A stretch of 44,436 nt of DNA. Origin: Desulfobulbaceae bacterium. GTDB taxonomy: Bacteria; Desulfobacterota; Desulfobulbia; Desulfobulbales; SURF-16. Below the pieces are notes generated by a model that had not been told where the DNA came from, searched no databases, and worked only from the letters and a program-made list of their open reading frames with translations. The stretch lies in contig JAHLLM010000045.1 of the NCBI GenBank assembly GCA_020444175.1, positions 1-44,436 on the forward strand, read 5' to 3'. Position numbers and translations under genes: made by a program. This document shows positions 16,256 to 24,805 of the stretch, piece after piece (position 1 is the first letter of the stretch; each line of letters starts with the position of its first letter).

Positions 16256-18478
16256 TTATTTGACCGCCAGAATAGAATACGCCAGACAGAGATTTTTGAA
16301 TTCCTGAGAATAAATAAATCCATCCAACACTGTATCTCTGCCGGTCCCGCTATCCAGCTGAATCAGCCAACTGTTGTATCCGCTCTGGTCCGGCTCCCTG
16401 TTGAAAAAGGCGGAATAAAGTACCTGAAGATATGACTCATTATCAAGTTGCTGATTTGTAAATTCTTCACTGAAGATAAAGCCCACGGCAACATCCGCTC
16501 CGGCACGCGTACCTGAATATAAGCTGTCTGTCCAATAATTAAGTCCCAAGGCATCGGCACTGCGGCCTAAAACTACCTGATAAAAACGGCTGACAAAATC
16601 TGAGATATTGGTCAATGACTGATGAAATTGATAACGCCCATAACTGAGGGCGCTTAATGTTACATCATCCGGTGCAGTCCATCTGGATACAACAGCTTGG
16701 TCCTTTGATGAAGTGTTGCCTCCGCTAATCAGATCAATTTTATAATCACCATCAATATCTTTTGCGGCTGCTGCCCCCTTGAACATTTCAAAGATATATT
16801 CAGTTGAATCAGACTGAGTAATTTGCGTGCCTTCACTATCAACAATCACCAGTTGGGCTCCCTGTGAAACAATAATTTCAAGCTTGCCGTCATCGTCAAG
16901 GTCTACTGCTATCGGCGCGCCGAAGATAGGATTTCCTGTAACGGCCGGAATTGTTCTGGTCTGGGTCGCGAATATTTGGCTGCCGGTATTGTCCCATCCG
17001 TACAGATAGCCTTCAAGTGTAGCCGCTACAATTTCCATATTCCCGTCGTTATCAATATCTGCGACAAGTGGTGTGGCAAATGTCCGACCGATTGTAGTTA
17101 ACAAAAATTTAGATTCGCCGTTATGTTCCCAAACTCGAATATATGACCCTCTACTATCATGAAAATAATTGCCCGTGCCGTAAACAATTTCCAGCATACC
17201 ATCGCCATCAAGGTCGGCGGTGACAGGACTACTCCATAATGCCTGTTCCTCATATTTTCCCCGGAGCATCGTATAGGAAGGGTTCCCCACAGGTTGATCA
17301 AAACCGGAAATATTCTGCGTGCCGTTTGCAGAAACAACATGAAAAATTCCCCCCGTAGAGGTGCCGGCATCTGAGTTTTCTGTTATGTCTGCAGAAACCA
17401 GGATCTCAAATTGTCCATCGCCATTGAGATCTGCAATTTTGGGGGTAGCCCATATGGTATCAGCTAGATTAACCTGTACTTTCGCAATGCCTGTTTCAGC
17501 ATCCAGAATCCAAAGTTGTCGGTCCCACCCTCCATATATAACTTCTCTTTTACCATCTCTATCAATATCAAAAACGACTGGTGAACCATAAACCCCATCG
17601 GGACGATTATCACCTGTGTTCAAAGTTCCACCAATTTGATCAAGGCTTTGGTGGAACCAAAGAATTTCTCCATTGGCGTCTAGTGCATAAACACCTCCCA
17701 TGTCACCAGGCTGTCCGGAGACATCTGCTCCGACTTCTCCCTGGGTGTCCCCACCAACACCGACAATAATATCAATGCTGTTATCATTGTTTATATCGGC
17801 GAATACGGGTGAAGTAGTGACCGAGGTTGTTTGGTAAATTATCCCTGTCTGGCTGTCAGCCCCGCTGATAGCGGGGAAAGACTTGCTCCACTTAATGTCT
17901 CCGTTTGCTTCAAGACAAACCAGAGCCGCCGGCCTTATTTCGTTATATGAACTGTCCAACCCCTTACTGGTACCTACAAAAATTTCATCCTCTCCATCAG
18001 AATCAATATCATAGAGAGAAACCGAGGCATTTCTGATCGGACCGAAATTAAGTGTTTTTGACCAAGTAGAAGATGGAACGCTAATCGTTAGCGAATAGCT
18101 CGTAGTGGAATATGACACGGTTGAATATATTTCAAGATAATAAGTAGTGCTGGTCGATGTTTGATAGGTAAAACTCTCAGTTCCACTTTCGAAATCAGCA
18201 GCGACTATTTGGAAATTCCCATTGTACAACACCATATTAACATCAGTGCCATTCGCAGGAGTCATTGAAAATTCCAACAATCCAGGATTAACCTCAATAG
18301 CAAACCAGTCATTGCCGTTTCCGCTAATTTGATAAGTTCCGGAAGTTAAAGTTTGGGCTTGATCTGAAGTATCATTAGGCTCATAATCAGCCGCCCATGT
18401 TTGTGCGTTCCAATTAATGGAAATGACAGCTAAAGCTAATCCCACTACTATTTGATTAATAATTTTCCTGTAACTCAT
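16256..18478 (-). CDS. Exported PPC / FG-GAP repeat / DUF4214 protein, 740 aa
   Basis: A secreted or surface-bound protein. A Sec signal peptide (about residues 1-29, ending in QTWA) leads into a PPC-like beta domain (YEPNDTSDQAQTL...YYLEIYS). Then come at least six FG-GAP/VCBS-type repeats with calcium-binding D-x-D-x-D-G loops (DIDSDGEDEIFVG, DINNDNSIDIIVG, DIDRDGKREVIYG, DLNGDGQFEILVS, DLDGDGMLEIVYG, DIDNDGNMEIVAA), forming a probable beta-propeller. The C-terminal 110 residues are a DUF4214 pair: FYQVVLGRSADALGLNYWTD and FFNREPDQSGYNSWLIQL, ending SQEFKNLCLAYSILAVK. The start has AAGGAG upstream. It sits inside the glycan gene block, downstream of a repeat-filled gap. Binding or presenting the exported glycan at the surface is a reasonable guess, not a demonstrated role. 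Confidence 0.88.
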   Translation of the reverse strand: MSYRKIINQIVVGLALAVISINWNAQTWAADYEPNDTSDQAQTLTSGTYQISGNGNDWFAIEVNPGLLEFSMTPANGTDVNMVLYNGNFQIVAADFESGTESFTYQTSTSTTYYLEIYSTVSYSTTSYSLTISVPSSTWSKTLNFGPIRNASVSLYDIDSDGEDEIFVGTSKGLDSSYNEIRPAALVCLEANGDIKWSKSFPAISGADSQTGIIYQTTSVTTSPVFADINNDNSIDIIVGVGGDTQGEVGADVSGQPGDMGGVYALDANGEILWFHQSLDQIGGTLNTGDNRPDGVYGSPVVFDIDRDGKREVIYGGWDRQLWILDAETGIAKVQVNLADTIWATPKIADLNGDGQFEILVSADITENSDAGTSTGGIFHVVSANGTQNISGFDQPVGNPSYTMLRGKYEEQALWSSPVTADLDGDGMLEIVYGTGNYFHDSRGSYIRVWEHNGESKFLLTTIGRTFATPLVADIDNDGNMEIVAATLEGYLYGWDNTGSQIFATQTRTIPAVTGNPIFGAPIAVDLDDDGKLEIIVSQGAQLVIVDSEGTQITQSDSTEYIFEMFKGAAAAKDIDGDYKIDLISGGNTSSKDQAVVSRWTAPDDVTLSALSYGRYQFHQSLTNISDFVSRFYQVVLGRSADALGLNYWTDSLYSGTRAGADVAVGFIFSEEFTNQQLDNESYLQVLYSAFFNREPDQSGYNSWLIQLDSGTGRDTVLDGFIYSQEFKNLCLAYSILAVK

Positions 18479-18564
18479 AAAGCTTACTCCTTCAAAATGT
18501 CTGGGTCCTTAGAAAAAAAGACCCCTAACGGAAGCTATCAAAAGGTTGGCAACTTAATAATTTC

Positions 18565-18748
18565 TGATTACCACTGAAACTCAGCCAGTCTTGCAGCAGG
18601 TACTGTAATGCATTAATAATTCAAAAAAATACTGTCTACGCTAAAGTCGTTCCCGCGAAAGCGGGAACCCAGAGTAGTTGGCCAGTCCGCCTAGATTCCC
18701 GCTTTCGCGGGAATGACGTATAAAAAGGCTGACGATGAGTGGTAATCA
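18565..18748. mobile_element. MITE-like element, TGATTACCA family, with 9-bp flanking duplication
   Basis: The left end TGATTACCACTGAAACTCAG and the right end, read inversely, match over about 22 bases with four differences. The 9-base string TAATAATTT flanks it at 18555-18563 and 18751-18759, which suggests insertion with target duplication. Inside are two REP-type hairpins, GTTCCCGCGAAAGCGGGAAC and ATTCCCGCTTTCGCGGGAAT (18646-18718). Its first 59 bases equal 5221-5279 in inverse. It occupies most of the gap between the methyltransferase and FG-GAP genes. Confidence 0.75.
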
Positions 18749-18763
18749 TATAATAATTTAAGT

Positions 18764-19684
18764 TCACTGTGGTTTTCTGCAACGATACGCCAAAATATAA
18801 CTTTTCCGTATATCACTGTAAATGCCACTATTTTTACTAGGTTCCTCCATTGTGAATTTTTTTGTCTTATGAGCGTTCGGCATATAATTCATTCCAAAAG
18901 ATTGAATTTCGACAAACCCGGCTTTTAGTATTTTCGAAAAGAGAACATCATGAGTGTACTCAACCTTATGATCGGGATCGATAAATTCACTTTGTTGCAG
19001 CCTGGTACTTTCCCCATTAGGAGTGTCGATGCAGAGATATCCTCCTGGTCGCAGAATGCGCATGCACTCGGACAAAACAATGTCCGCATTTTCCTGGCTA
19101 ATATGTTCAATTGATTGGCCGGAATTTACAAAATCTATAGAATTATCATCAAAACATGACAAATCCGTCATTGACGAATAAACGTATTCAACCGGCCCTT
19201 TATCGGTTAGACATTTTTCATAGATCTCGTATCCGTCTGAATAAAGTTTAATACGATCATCAAGAGGAAGATCAATGATATATAGTTTCTTAAATGTATA
19301 AGGGTATCCCATCAGAACGATAGCACCCCGAGGATCCCCTTTTGCACTTCCTCCTAAGTCGACTATGACATCGGCCTTTGGAAAGGACTTTACCCATTGT
19401 ATGCGACTATGGTGTATAGACCCTCCTAACCCGGCTGGATGTCTGTTTAAGAATTCAGCGCTTCCCGCCAAAGTATCCAGGAACTGGTCTCTGCTCATTT
19501 CTCCACTTGCTAATTTATTCAGATAGAATTCTTTTCCTTCTTTATCAGGATCTCGTCTCATGATGAGCTGATAAGCCATATCAACAAAAGCAGAATTACT
19601 CATTGCTGTGAATCTATGCCGATCCCTAATATTTCGGATTTTATTCTGGATTTTAATGAGAATGTGGCGATGTTTATTTAACAT
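18764..19684 (-). CDS. DUF4214-SAM methyltransferase, about 306 aa
   Basis: A short DUF4214-like domain at the N-terminus (FVDMAYQLIMRRDPDKEGKEFYLNKL...EMSRDQFLDTLAGSAEF) is followed by a class I SAM methyltransferase. Motif I is VIVDLGGSAKGDPRG, a variant of the usual DxGxGxG. Then come NSIDFVNSGQSIEHIS and MRILRPGGYLCIDTPNGE. It probably modifies a sugar on the lipid-linked glycan at the cytoplasmic membrane. A GTG at 19723 would add 13 residues, but ATG 19684 gives a normal start for the charged N-terminal helix; neither has a strong ribosome-binding site. It lies 135 bases downstream of wzt on the same strand. It shares the DUF4214-plus-methyltransferase plan with the 428-aa protein but lacks the coiled coil. 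Confidence 0.82.
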   Translation of the reverse strand: MLNKHRHILIKIQNKIRNIRDRHRFTAMSNSAFVDMAYQLIMRRDPDKEGKEFYLNKLASGEMSRDQFLDTLAGSAEFLNRHPAGLGGSIHHSRIQWVKSFPKADVIVDLGGSAKGDPRGAIVLMGYPYTFKKLYIIDLPLDDRIKLYSDGYEIYEKCLTDKGPVEYVYSSMTDLSCFDDNSIDFVNSGQSIEHISQENADIVLSECMRILRPGGYLCIDTPNGESTRLQQSEFIDPDHKVEYTHDVLFSKILKAGFVEIQSFGMNYMPNAHKTKKFTMEEPSKNSGIYSDIRKSYILAYRCRKPQ

Positions 19685-19819
19685 AATAACTTTTATTGCC
19701 CCATTTTGGGAGGGTTCCCCCACCGTTAGACGGCAGCTTTTGCCTGGTTGATGTAATTATTCATAGACTGCTTATTCTGTAGGGGTGATTCGAATAACTC
19801 ATACAGAAATTTTTCCCGG

Positions 19820-21046
19820 TCATTGCTTTTCAATGGAAATTCTCGGCTCCAACCAGTTACAACCTACAAATTCACTCCTGGAACCATTGACAACATCAAA
19901 GATCAAAGCCAAATCTCTCCATTGATAATTGGTCTGAATATGAGCATGACCTTTATGAGCGGCAACAGTGATCGAGTAGCTTCCGGTGCCGAGATTGGCT
20001 GGAAAAGTAAAGTCATAGACAATCTTCTGATCTGCCTCTACATCAACAAGCACTTGTTCACTATGGTGGGTGTTGGTACCGAACATAGTCTGCCCCAAGC
20101 GATCTTTAATCATGTAGCCAAGGACAAGTTCGGGCACGGCTTTAAGGGAATGAGCCACAAGTCGAAGAGTAACTTCTTCACCAACCTCGACAGAATCGAT
20201 GGAGCGCCTACTTCGATCGAGCAGAACAATGTCTTCAAAAACAACCTCACCGGTACCGGAAACAGTTTGAGTATGGTGATCATCAAGCGGTGTCTGGCTG
20301 ATGGTTGACTGTTCCGACTCGGCAATAAGGGCGTTATATAAATCCATTACCTCTTCCGGAGCGCCGTCCTTGATAATGCTTCCATTATCAATAAGAAGAA
20401 CACGGTTACACAGAGCAATAATAGCACCTCTGTCATGGGAGACAAAAAGTAATGTTGTGCCCTGATTTTGGAACTGACGGATACGATCAAAACTTTTGTG
20501 TTGAAAATACGCGTCCCCTACAGACAAAGCTTCGTCAATAATTATCACATCGGGACGGAAAGAAGTGGCGACACTGAAGGCCAGTCGCATCTGCATGCCA
20601 CTTGAATATGACCTGATCGGCTTGTCAAAATAATCACCTATTTCAGCAAAGGCCTCAATTTCAGGCATGGCTGCCAATATTTCATCTAAATGATACCCCA
20701 TGAGCCCACAGGCATACATCACATTCTGCCTCCCGCTGAGTTCGGGATTGAATCCCATGCCAAGTTCCAGGATAGCATTAATTCTACCACTTTTAACAAC
20801 TATTCCTTCAGACGCTGCGAGAGTTCCAGTAATGATTTTCAACAATGTGCTCTTGCCGGCCCCATTTCGACCGATTATGCCGATTGATTCTCCCCTTTGA
20901 ACATCGAAGGTTACATTTCTAATTATCCAGTTCTCCTCAAAGGAATGTGACCCCATTCCAAACCAACCGGCAAAACGTCGAAATTCTGAAGAATAAGTGC
21001 GATAGGATTTACCGACTCCATCTATACTTAGCATGGGAGAACTCAT
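19820..21046 (-). CDS. wzt: Wzt-type polysaccharide ABC transporter ATPase with C-terminal glycan-binding domain, 408 aa
   Basis: ATPase subunit of the ABC exporter for O-antigen or other surface polysaccharide. The ABC domain (about 1-245) has Walker A GRNGAGKST, signature YSSGMQMRLAFS, Walker B VIIIDEALSVGD and the switch histidine in LLFVSHDRGA. The SIGIIGRNGAGKSTLLKIITG and INAILELGMGFNPELSGRQN regions are typical of the Wzt/TagH branch. A further 150 residues (about 260-405) form the extra beta-sandwich of the Wzt C-terminal family (Wzt_C). In E. coli O9a-type systems that domain recognises the modified non-reducing end of the finished glycan. The start overlaps the end of wzm by 4 bases. 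Its presence predicts a terminal modification, and the nearby methyltransferases are candidates. Confidence 0.93.
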   Translation of the reverse strand: MSSPMLSIDGVGKSYRTYSSEFRRFAGWFGMGSHSFEENWIIRNVTFDVQRGESIGIIGRNGAGKSTLLKIITGTLAASEGIVVKSGRINAILELGMGFNPELSGRQNVMYACGLMGYHLDEILAAMPEIEAFAEIGDYFDKPIRSYSSGMQMRLAFSVATSFRPDVIIIDEALSVGDAYFQHKSFDRIRQFQNQGTTLLFVSHDRGAIIALCNRVLLIDNGSIIKDGAPEEVMDLYNALIAESEQSTISQTPLDDHHTQTVSGTGEVVFEDIVLLDRSRRSIDSVEVGEEVTLRLVAHSLKAVPELVLGYMIKDRLGQTMFGTNTHHSEQVLVDVEADQKIVYDFTFPANLGTGSYSITVAAHKGHAHIQTNYQWRDLALIFDVVNGSRSEFVGCNWLEPRISIEKQ

Positions 21047-21837
21047 AGGACATCCATCATGTCGGCATTGGATTTACGAAACAACACCATGGCAAAAGCA
21101 AGAATTGCCAGAGCAAAACCAAAGACAAGCAGGAGATTACTCAAGTCCGGCGCCCTTCCATAAGCGAGCACCTGCTGATAGCCTGTCACAATAGGATAAA
21201 TCGGACTAAACACCATTAGTTTACGCAGCGGCTCCGGAATGATTGTAATAAAATAAACAATTGGGGTAAACCAGAAAAGAATCTGAAGAACAATGGCCAC
21301 TACCTGGGCAACGTCACGAAGAAAGACGTTGAGCACCCCCAGCACTAAGCCTATCCCCAACGCCAAGCTAAGAGAAACGACAATAAGTACGGGAAGCCAG
21401 AACAGGACAAGACCGGGAATATGGCCCAACACCGAAAAAACAACGAGTGTGACCAGCAGTAAAAGACCATGATTTATCAGTGCTGAACCAACCATGATCA
21501 ATGGCAGGGTAATTTTTGGGAAGGAAATTTTTTTAATCAAATGCGCATTATCAATAAAGATTGTCATGCTACGCGTGACAATCTCAACAAAGAGCCCCCA
21601 AGCGGCAACACCTGCACAGAGATAAATAGCATAGGCGAAACGATTGTCTATCCCAGGTATTTTAGCAGCCATGAGACGAGAAAGAATCAGGGCATAGATC
21701 AAGACTTGGGACAGAGGATGAATTACGCACCAGAGCCCCCCCATACGGCTACGAATAAATCGATTTTTAAAATCAGCGCGAATGGAAATTAAAATGAAAT
21801 GCCTATATCCCCAGGCGGCGCGAAGTAGGTTTAACAT
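21043..21837 (-). CDS. wzm: Wzm-type polysaccharide ABC transporter permease, 264 aa
   Basis: Membrane subunit of the Wzm/Wzt exporter that moves undecaprenyl-linked glycan across the inner membrane. Six hydrophobic segments are visible. The N-terminal amphipathic start with the family pattern FKNRFIRSRMGGLWCVIHPLSQVLIYAL is typical of ABC-2 permeases, as is the C-terminal SPIYPIVTGYQQVLAYG. Length is normal (about 260). It is the first gene of the minus-strand glycan block, with wzt overlapping by 4 bases. The 600-base divergent gap upstream should hold the promoter, though I could not pick one out with confidence. Confidence 0.93.
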   Translation of the reverse strand: MLNLLRAAWGYRHFILISIRADFKNRFIRSRMGGLWCVIHPLSQVLIYALILSRLMAAKIPGIDNRFAYAIYLCAGVAAWGLFVEIVTRSMTIFIDNAHLIKKISFPKITLPLIMVGSALINHGLLLLVTLVVFSVLGHIPGLVLFWLPVLIVVSLSLALGIGLVLGVLNVFLRDVAQVVAIVLQILFWFTPIVYFITIIPEPLRKLMVFSPIYPIVTGYQQVLAYGRAPDLSNLLLVFGFALAILAFAMVLFRKSNADMMDVL

Positions 21838-21990
21838 ACTTTAATCATACTCAATGACACATGATGCTGACTCTCCGTTCCATTCCCGGTTACTTAATGC
21901 GTCAACAGCGGTTTTATTATCATGTTAATAAATGGTTTCAGCAATGTCCGGTTAGAATTTTGCATCAGTATCTCAGGAGTTTAAACTTCT

Positions 21991-22075
21991 GGTTCCCATG
22001 GTCTCCGTGGGAACCTATACATAAATCTCCAGGGGTAAATTGATATGCATTCCCACGGTGGACCGTGGGAACGAG
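21991..22075. repeat. Two TTCCCA(C/T)G...CGTGGGAA palindromes in the divergent gap
   Basis: GGTTCCCATGGTCTCCGTGGGAACC (shown in two parts: arms GGTTCCCA and its inverse) lies at 21991-22015. A second hairpin with arms TTCCCACGGT and ACCGTGGGAA lies at 22050-22070. The same family occurs at 42759-42790 by the zwf gene. The rest of the 611-base gap between wzm and the binding-protein gene (21838-22448) is A/T-rich and contains no gene I can support. Confidence 0.6.
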
Positions 22076-22448
22076 GTACAATATACCACAGGAAGGTCAC
22101 ATTTCTTACTGCAATTTCTTAACCGGACACGAGTGAAATGGTTTGTTTTAATACCGCTTACCCTGATTTTTTTCAACCCTTATTCCAAAATAAGTTGCCG
22201 AGATAACAGGGAACTGCATTATCACTTATTGTATGATCAAACCAGTGAATTTGGACTGCAAGTTATTCTTGATACAAATTTTTATTGCGATTATGGTAAA
22301 AACATTTTGCATTCAAAAAAAGGTTACTCTACGGCAAATATCACTGGAGGACGGTTTCTCTACTTTTATAGATAATTCTGTATAGATAATTAGGCAAAAG
22401 CTTTTTCATTGGACTTCTTGCATCGGAAAGGCAGTTAATTTAAATTCA

Positions 22449-23333
22449 ATGGCAAAACTCTTTTCACTTATACAGGTGCTTTTTCCGGCCTGTCTCTTTA
22501 GTTTATTTTTTCTGCCCCCCCTTTCATCTGCAGATCAAAGTGAAATAAGTGTTGTTGTCTCCTCTCACTCCAGACCTTTTGTTGAGGCCCTGGATGGCTT
22601 TCGTTCCCATTTTAATCAGCCTGTTTCTATAAATTATGTTGATTCCAACCCCGAACTTGCCAAACACAGGGTAAGTCACGGAACATTCAATCTTATTGTC
22701 GCCATTGGTCCTGCTGCAGCAGAAATTGTCTGGTCGAACGCCGATCCAGCAACACCAAAATTAGTTCTTATGGTTCTTGATCCCGGAGAACTCTTAAAAA
22801 CACAAGCCCCACTGTGTGGCGTGCACCTCAGAATACCTTTTGAAGACCAATTCCATCAGATAAATAAACGCCTGGGACCGGGAAGACGCGTCGGCGTGCT
22901 GTACACCCCGGAAGAAAATGGAACTCGAATACTTCAGGCCCGCGAGTCTGCTGCCGAGTCCGATATTATTTTCGTGCCGATGGAAGTCCATAAGAGAGGA
23001 GATGTTGTCTCTGCTCTTACCAAGGCAAAAGGTTTTATTGACACTCTTCTCTTTATTCCCGATTCAACTGTAATTTCAGAAACAATGGTTGCCTACCTCA
23101 TAAAAAAAACCCTGCTTGACGGCATAGCCCCTGTGGGCTACAACCACTTTTTCATCGAAGTTGGAGGTGTTTTATCACTTAATATTAATTATGAAAAGGT
23201 AGGCTATGAAGGCGCCGAACTAGCATCCGAACGACTGGCGGGTTCAGAGTGTAAACTTTTATCGCCTCCCTTTGAAGTAGAATGGAACCAAAAGGCGTGG
23301 GATTTTGTAAATAAAGAGGCCAAAACACCATGA
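22449..23333 (+). CDS. Periplasmic substrate-binding protein (ABC_sub_bind-like), 294 aa
   Basis: A secreted binding protein of the type I periplasmic fold (ABC transporter substrate-binding/DUF534-like). The N-terminus is a Sec signal peptide (about 1-28, hydrophobic core LFPACLFSLFFLPPLSS). FNLIVAIGPAAAEIVWS, TPKLVLMVLDPGE and GRRVGVLYTPEENGTRILQA fit the two-lobe family, and VGYNHFFIEVGGVLSLNINYEKVGYEGAELA is the usual C-terminal pattern. No permease or ATPase gene follows. Instead a histidine kinase starts at the stop codon (ATGA overlap). This suggests that the protein binds a small molecule in the periplasm and presents it to the kinase, or marks it for the TonB receptor at the end of the same cluster. 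The ligand is unknown. Confidence 0.82.
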   Translation: MAKLFSLIQVLFPACLFSLFFLPPLSSADQSEISVVVSSHSRPFVEALDGFRSHFNQPVSINYVDSNPELAKHRVSHGTFNLIVAIGPAAAEIVWSNADPATPKLVLMVLDPGELLKTQAPLCGVHLRIPFEDQFHQINKRLGPGRRVGVLYTPEENGTRILQARESAAESDIIFVPMEVHKRGDVVSALTKAKGFIDTLLFIPDSTVISETMVAYLIKKTLLDGIAPVGYNHFFIEVGGVLSLNINYEKVGYEGAELASERLAGSECKLLSPPFEVEWNQKAWDFVNKEAKTP

Positions 23334-24724
23334 CCGGGCTCAGTTTCCAAAAAAGGCTGCTTTTAGGTGTTTTGCTGCTTGTGCTAACCACTACTGCGAC
23401 CCTTGCCTTTGTAGGAATCTTTTTTGGATCTGATTTTCTGCGTATTCGCTTTGAAGACAGAATGAATTTTCTATCCAGGTATCTTGCTCTCAACGCTGAA
23501 CTTGGGATTCTTCTTGGGGACCAGACAATGCTTGAACAGCTTGCCGAAAACCTTCTTTCTGAAAGTGATGTAACAATGGTCTGGATTGAAGATGCAAGAG
23601 GAGATGTTTTGGTCAAAACCGGCTCAGACACAAAAAAACTTCGTGGGGAATCTGTTTCTCCAGTATGGCTGAATGAACAGAAAGATGATCTTGTTTTTGG
23701 ACGTCATTTGTCACAGAAACAGCTTCTTGGCAAGGTGCATGTGATTTATACTACAGCCGGGATTAACACACTGCTGACTGACCTACGGAATCTTTATCTT
23801 TTTGCCGGCCTTGGTTTAGGGGGAGCCGGACTACTTATCTTCTTTTTCTTTTCACGGTCTCTAGTTGCTCCGCTTAAAGAACTCGCTGCAGCAGCAAGAG
23901 AAGTAGCTTCAGGGAACCTCGACATCAGGGTAAACGAGGGCTCAATACCTGAGACAAAACAGCTCGCAGGAGCCTTTAACAATATGCTGGCATCTCTTGC
24001 TGAGAGTAGAGTCAAACTTGAAGAAACATACCGCCAGATCACGCAACAAAAAGCACTTGCAGAAGTAGGCCATTTCGCTCTCACGGTTGCCCATGAGATA
24101 AAAAATCCGCTTGGTATAATGCGGGGAGCCCTTGATGTATTAAAAAAAAACGAGATAGACGGTGAGACCAAATCAACGATGATTTCCTATATGGAGGAGG
24201 AGATCTACCGTTTAAACAGACTCATACAGGACTTTTTAAAATTTTCTCGGCCACAGAAACCTAATTTCAGAAATGTTGACTTAAACGCCCTGCTGAAAAA
24301 CCTTGTTGAGAGAAGCAAACTGGAATGGCAACAAAAAGGTGTTGCTATTAATGATAAAGTCCCTGGAGAAAAATGCGAAAGTCAGGCAGATGAAGATTTG
24401 ATATCTCAGGCTATACTTAATGTGCTGAAAAACGGTTGCGAGGCATGTGATGGCAATGGGACAGTGACCATCTCAGCAAATTGTGTTGAAAAAAACTGGA
24501 CACTCATACTTTCCGACACAGGAAAAGGAGTTCCTCAGGAAGCAAGGGAAAAGGCTTTCGATCCTTTCTTTACCACCAAAAGCCAAGGATCAGGACTGGG
24601 TCTGGCTTTTGTGGACCAAGTGGTCAAGGCACATGGAGGAGAAGTAACCCTTGGCGACAATAAGAACGGCGGAGCTCTTGTTAGTCTCAAAATACCGCTT
24701 ACTCAAATTGCGAACAAAAACTAA
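23330..24724 (+). CDS. Membrane sensor histidine kinase, 464 aa
   Basis: Inner-membrane two-component kinase. A first transmembrane helix (about 10-32), a periplasmic sensor of about 120 residues, and a second helix (about 155-180, LFAGLGLGGAGLLIFFFF) are followed by a HAMP domain (SRSLVAPLKELAAAAREVASGNLDIRV). A HisKA domain carries the phospho-acceptor His255 in TVAHEIKNPLGIM. The ATPase domain has the N box QAILNVLKNGCEA, G1 DTGKGVP, F box DPFFTTKSQGSGLGLAF and a C-terminal G box. The start overlaps the binding-protein stop by 4 bases, so translation is coupled and the two probably act together. The partner is the NtrC-like regulator 81 bases downstream. Confidence 0.94.
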   Translation: MTGLSFQKRLLLGVLLLVLTTTATLAFVGIFFGSDFLRIRFEDRMNFLSRYLALNAELGILLGDQTMLEQLAENLLSESDVTMVWIEDARGDVLVKTGSDTKKLRGESVSPVWLNEQKDDLVFGRHLSQKQLLGKVHVIYTTAGINTLLTDLRNLYLFAGLGLGGAGLLIFFFFSRSLVAPLKELAAAAREVASGNLDIRVNEGSIPETKQLAGAFNNMLASLAESRVKLEETYRQITQQKALAEVGHFALTVAHEIKNPLGIMRGALDVLKKNEIDGETKSTMISYMEEEIYRLNRLIQDFLKFSRPQKPNFRNVDLNALLKNLVERSKLEWQQKGVAINDKVPGEKCESQADEDLISQAILNVLKNGCEACDGNGTVTISANCVEKNWTLILSDTGKGVPQEAREKAFDPFFTTKSQGSGLGLAFVDQVVKAHGGEVTLGDNKNGGALVSLKIPLTQIANKN

Positions 24725-24805
24725 CCAGAGGAACACACAGTAAAAAAAGAATGTTAAACTTAGTATTTAGCAATTTAGATTCCTTAATTTCCGATTAAAA
24801 AAAAT

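Noticed and set aside
18479-18540. Terminator or riboswitch in the FG-GAP gene leader (GGGTC...GACCC)
   Set aside because: The T-run lies inside the loop rather than after the stem, and no known riboswitch core is present.
22040-22375. 111-aa plus-strand ORF in the divergent gap
   Set aside because: It starts next to a REP-like palindrome, has no clear ribosome-binding site and no recognisable family. It could only be upheld by finding homologues.
22382-22448. Sigma-54 promoter upstream of the binding-protein gene (TTGGACTTCTTGCAT)
   Set aside because: GG and GC are separated by 7 rather than 10 bases, so the element does not fit.
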